A DNA stretch of 64,000 nucleotides. Source: Plectrocnemia conspersa. Its lineage: Eukaryota > Arthropoda > Insecta > Trichoptera > Polycentropodidae. The notes under the pieces were generated by a model, which was not told where the DNA came from, did no database searches, and saw only the letters and a program-made list of their open reading frames with translations. The DNA is taken from assembly GCA_009617715.1 (NCBI GenBank), contig VTFK01000153.1, positions 1,178,001 to 1,242,000 of the forward strand, given 5' to 3'. Shown piece after piece: positions 62,185 to 64,000 of the stretch; within the stretch, counting starts at the first letter, position 1, and the number at the start of each line of letters is the position of its first letter. A program made the translations under genes and the position numbers.

Positions 62185-64000
62185 AATACTATCACAGATG
62201 CTAATAAAAAGCTAGCGTTTTTATTATCAGAATATATTTATTACAAGAAACTATTAACGTGACTCAGATCATTGTCCGTGTTATAACTAAAATGTTATTC
62301 AGATAGTCCATTTCATTTTTATGTAAATTAATGCTTAGAAATAATATAAAATATACAATTTTACTTAAAAAAATATAAAATTTTCTAAAATACAAACCGT
62401 AGCTTAAAACCCTTGAAAAATCACCGAAAATTAAATTATCAGCTCAATATTTTTTTAACGTACCACACAATCTATAGCAGTGGTTGCAAGGTGAATTTTC
62501 GAATTGCTGTCGAATTTATCAGTTAATTTTTATGTGCTATATTGCAATATAATTACGTTTAAAATAACTCATAAGTTGAAGCACTAAAATAAAATGTACT
62601 GTAAAACTTAATAAAAAAATAAAAAAATAAATAAGATTGATGACATGAGACATGTTTATAAGACAATAGCTATAAAAATGAGCTCAATTAATTTTATATA
62701 TATTGATATTGTAGCCAAAACTGAATTAACCCAAATATAAATGTACATAGAATATTAATTTCATATATGGAAAATAATATCTTATGACACATTATGTTTT
62801 CGTTTCGCCCTGCCTTAAACAGGATTTCCTTTAACTATGGTCCAAATTGATTCCTAAAATATCATAGCATGTCGTGTTTTTTTATGTGGCAGATTCCAGT
62901 AAAAAGCCATCGTTGGGCAAACCTTGGGTAGTACCACGACCGTGAAAGCCTTCGCCCGGCGAAAGCTTGCATCGCTTCCTGTGCCACGTCTGGAAGTCAA
63001 GTGGCTGTCTGCCCTGGCGAAGCCGGCAGGAAAACGCTCGTTTCACTTGTCGCACTACAGTAGCCCTATTGTGCACTAGCTGGTAGCTAACAATGGAAAG
63101 GGCAGCCCCTTGTCGTTCCCATGCCACGCTTTTCTCGTCGTAAAGAAAAAGGTGATGATATCCGAGGATGCACCCCGCAGCTTTGTTGTCGCACGTTCAG
63201 TGCAAATCCAACAAAGGAACGCGTCGTGACACGTGGATATTAACGTGGTTCTAACAATGAAAGAACAACAATGACGCAGAGGTATTTTGATCATTGCGAA
63301 AAATGTTTTGCTCTTCCCTCGCTACTAATATTTATCAGCAGTGGGAATGTAGGGATTCATTTCAAAGCTGAAGTTCACGTCGATAGATGGTTCGTTGACA
63401 AAAAACCAAGGGCGAATTGAGATCATGCCTTTAACGCATTTCTATGCAATTTATTGTATATATGTATATATATAACAAATGTATTGAATCGTTATTATTT
63501 CATTAAAGCATAAGAATAATATAGATGTTTACGTATTTTTTTTTTGTGAGTTTCATAAATTCGATTTTTATAGAAATGTTGTTTACTAATTGTAATGAAA
63601 TAATCTGAGAAATCGTTTAAATTTTTTTAGATAATGATTTAGCTATAGTTTTAAAAACAACTACAGTTTTCTTGACATTTAACATGGCGGAAAACGAAAT
63701 TAAAATATTCCTAAAAAAAAAATAATAATGTGCAATATTCAGAATTACAGAAGATGAGTGATTGCATAAATTATATCTCATGGTAGATATCACATCACAA
63801 CTTAATATTCTCAATCTTAAATTACACTAGGTTTTCGATGCTCGAAGAAGTGATTTGCAGAAGGAATCCTTGATTCATTTCGAAGAATTGTATAAATATC
63901 GCTAAAAAATCATTGCTTTCATTGGCACTAATTATTTCAAAACAGCAATATTTAATATGAAGAGATATTTTATGTGGAGATACCAAGTCTTCGGTACAAA
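62185..64000. other. Right edge, AT-rich with a GC-richer block at 62880-63290
   Basis: The block at 62880-63290 is complex, with minus-strand frames of 72 and 81 codons (63076-63294 and 62882-63127) that overlap in different frames. I recognise no domain. It may be a decayed transposon or an upstream exon region of otopetrin, but no start codon with a suitable phase-2 donor was convincing. The rest is AT-rich and featureless. Confidence 0.35.

Noticed and set aside
1..64000. CRISPR arrays, operons, bacterial mobile elements, TTAGG telomeric arrays
   Set aside because: None is present; repeats are eukaryotic transposons, and no TTAGG tandem arrays were seen near TERT or elsewhere.

Overview
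The window is AT-rich eukaryotic DNA from an arthropod, almost certainly an insect and most plausibly a moth or butterfly. The evidence is a compact intronless telomerase reverse transcriptase without an N-terminal TEN domain, GT-AG spliced exons of an otopetrin proton channel, and many decayed insect-type transposons (Tc1/mariner, pogo/Tigger, hAT, PIF/Harbinger-like, and a CR1/Jockey-like non-LTR element). The lepidopteran assignment rests on family knowledge and is an inference. There are no bacterial features, CRISPR arrays, rRNA genes or recognisable tRNA genes.

Layout. 1-17.5 kb: intergenic or long-intron DNA with several short DNA transposons (hAT at 4224-4901, Harbinger-like at 9050-9585, MITEs at 10644-10819 and 11197-11338, a pogo end at 14140). 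A CpG-richer block at 5409-5960 ends in a strong minus-strand splice donor and may be a noncoding first exon of a gene that continues to the left. 17.5-19.7 kb: TERT on the plus strand, one uninterrupted 712-codon frame. 19.7-24.0 kb: AT-rich spacer between two convergent genes. 24.0-47.3 kb: the otopetrin-like proton channel on the minus strand, eight exons with matching splice phases, introns from 87 to about 7,100 bases, and an apparent single-base deletion in the last exon. Its 5' exon with the start codon was not found; it probably lies between 47.3 kb and the right edge or beyond. 47.3-64 kb: upstream DNA or first intron of the channel gene, with a decayed 260-base-period repeat, a hAT MITE with an 8-bp target duplication, a MITE family also present at 46.5 kb, a second copy of the non-LTR element, and an internally deleted Tigger element.

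The two protein genes have no evident functional connection. TERT is the catalytic subunit of telomerase; the otopetrin is a 12-helix membrane proton channel. Most of the remaining sequence is transposon debris and AT-rich DNA, with a few more complex islands in the otopetrin introns that are candidates for regulatory elements. I did not find a new multi-gene system. The points most worth checking are the TERT gene with its variant motifs, the otopetrin frameshift, and the foldback, subterminal-repeat and period-260 repeats.
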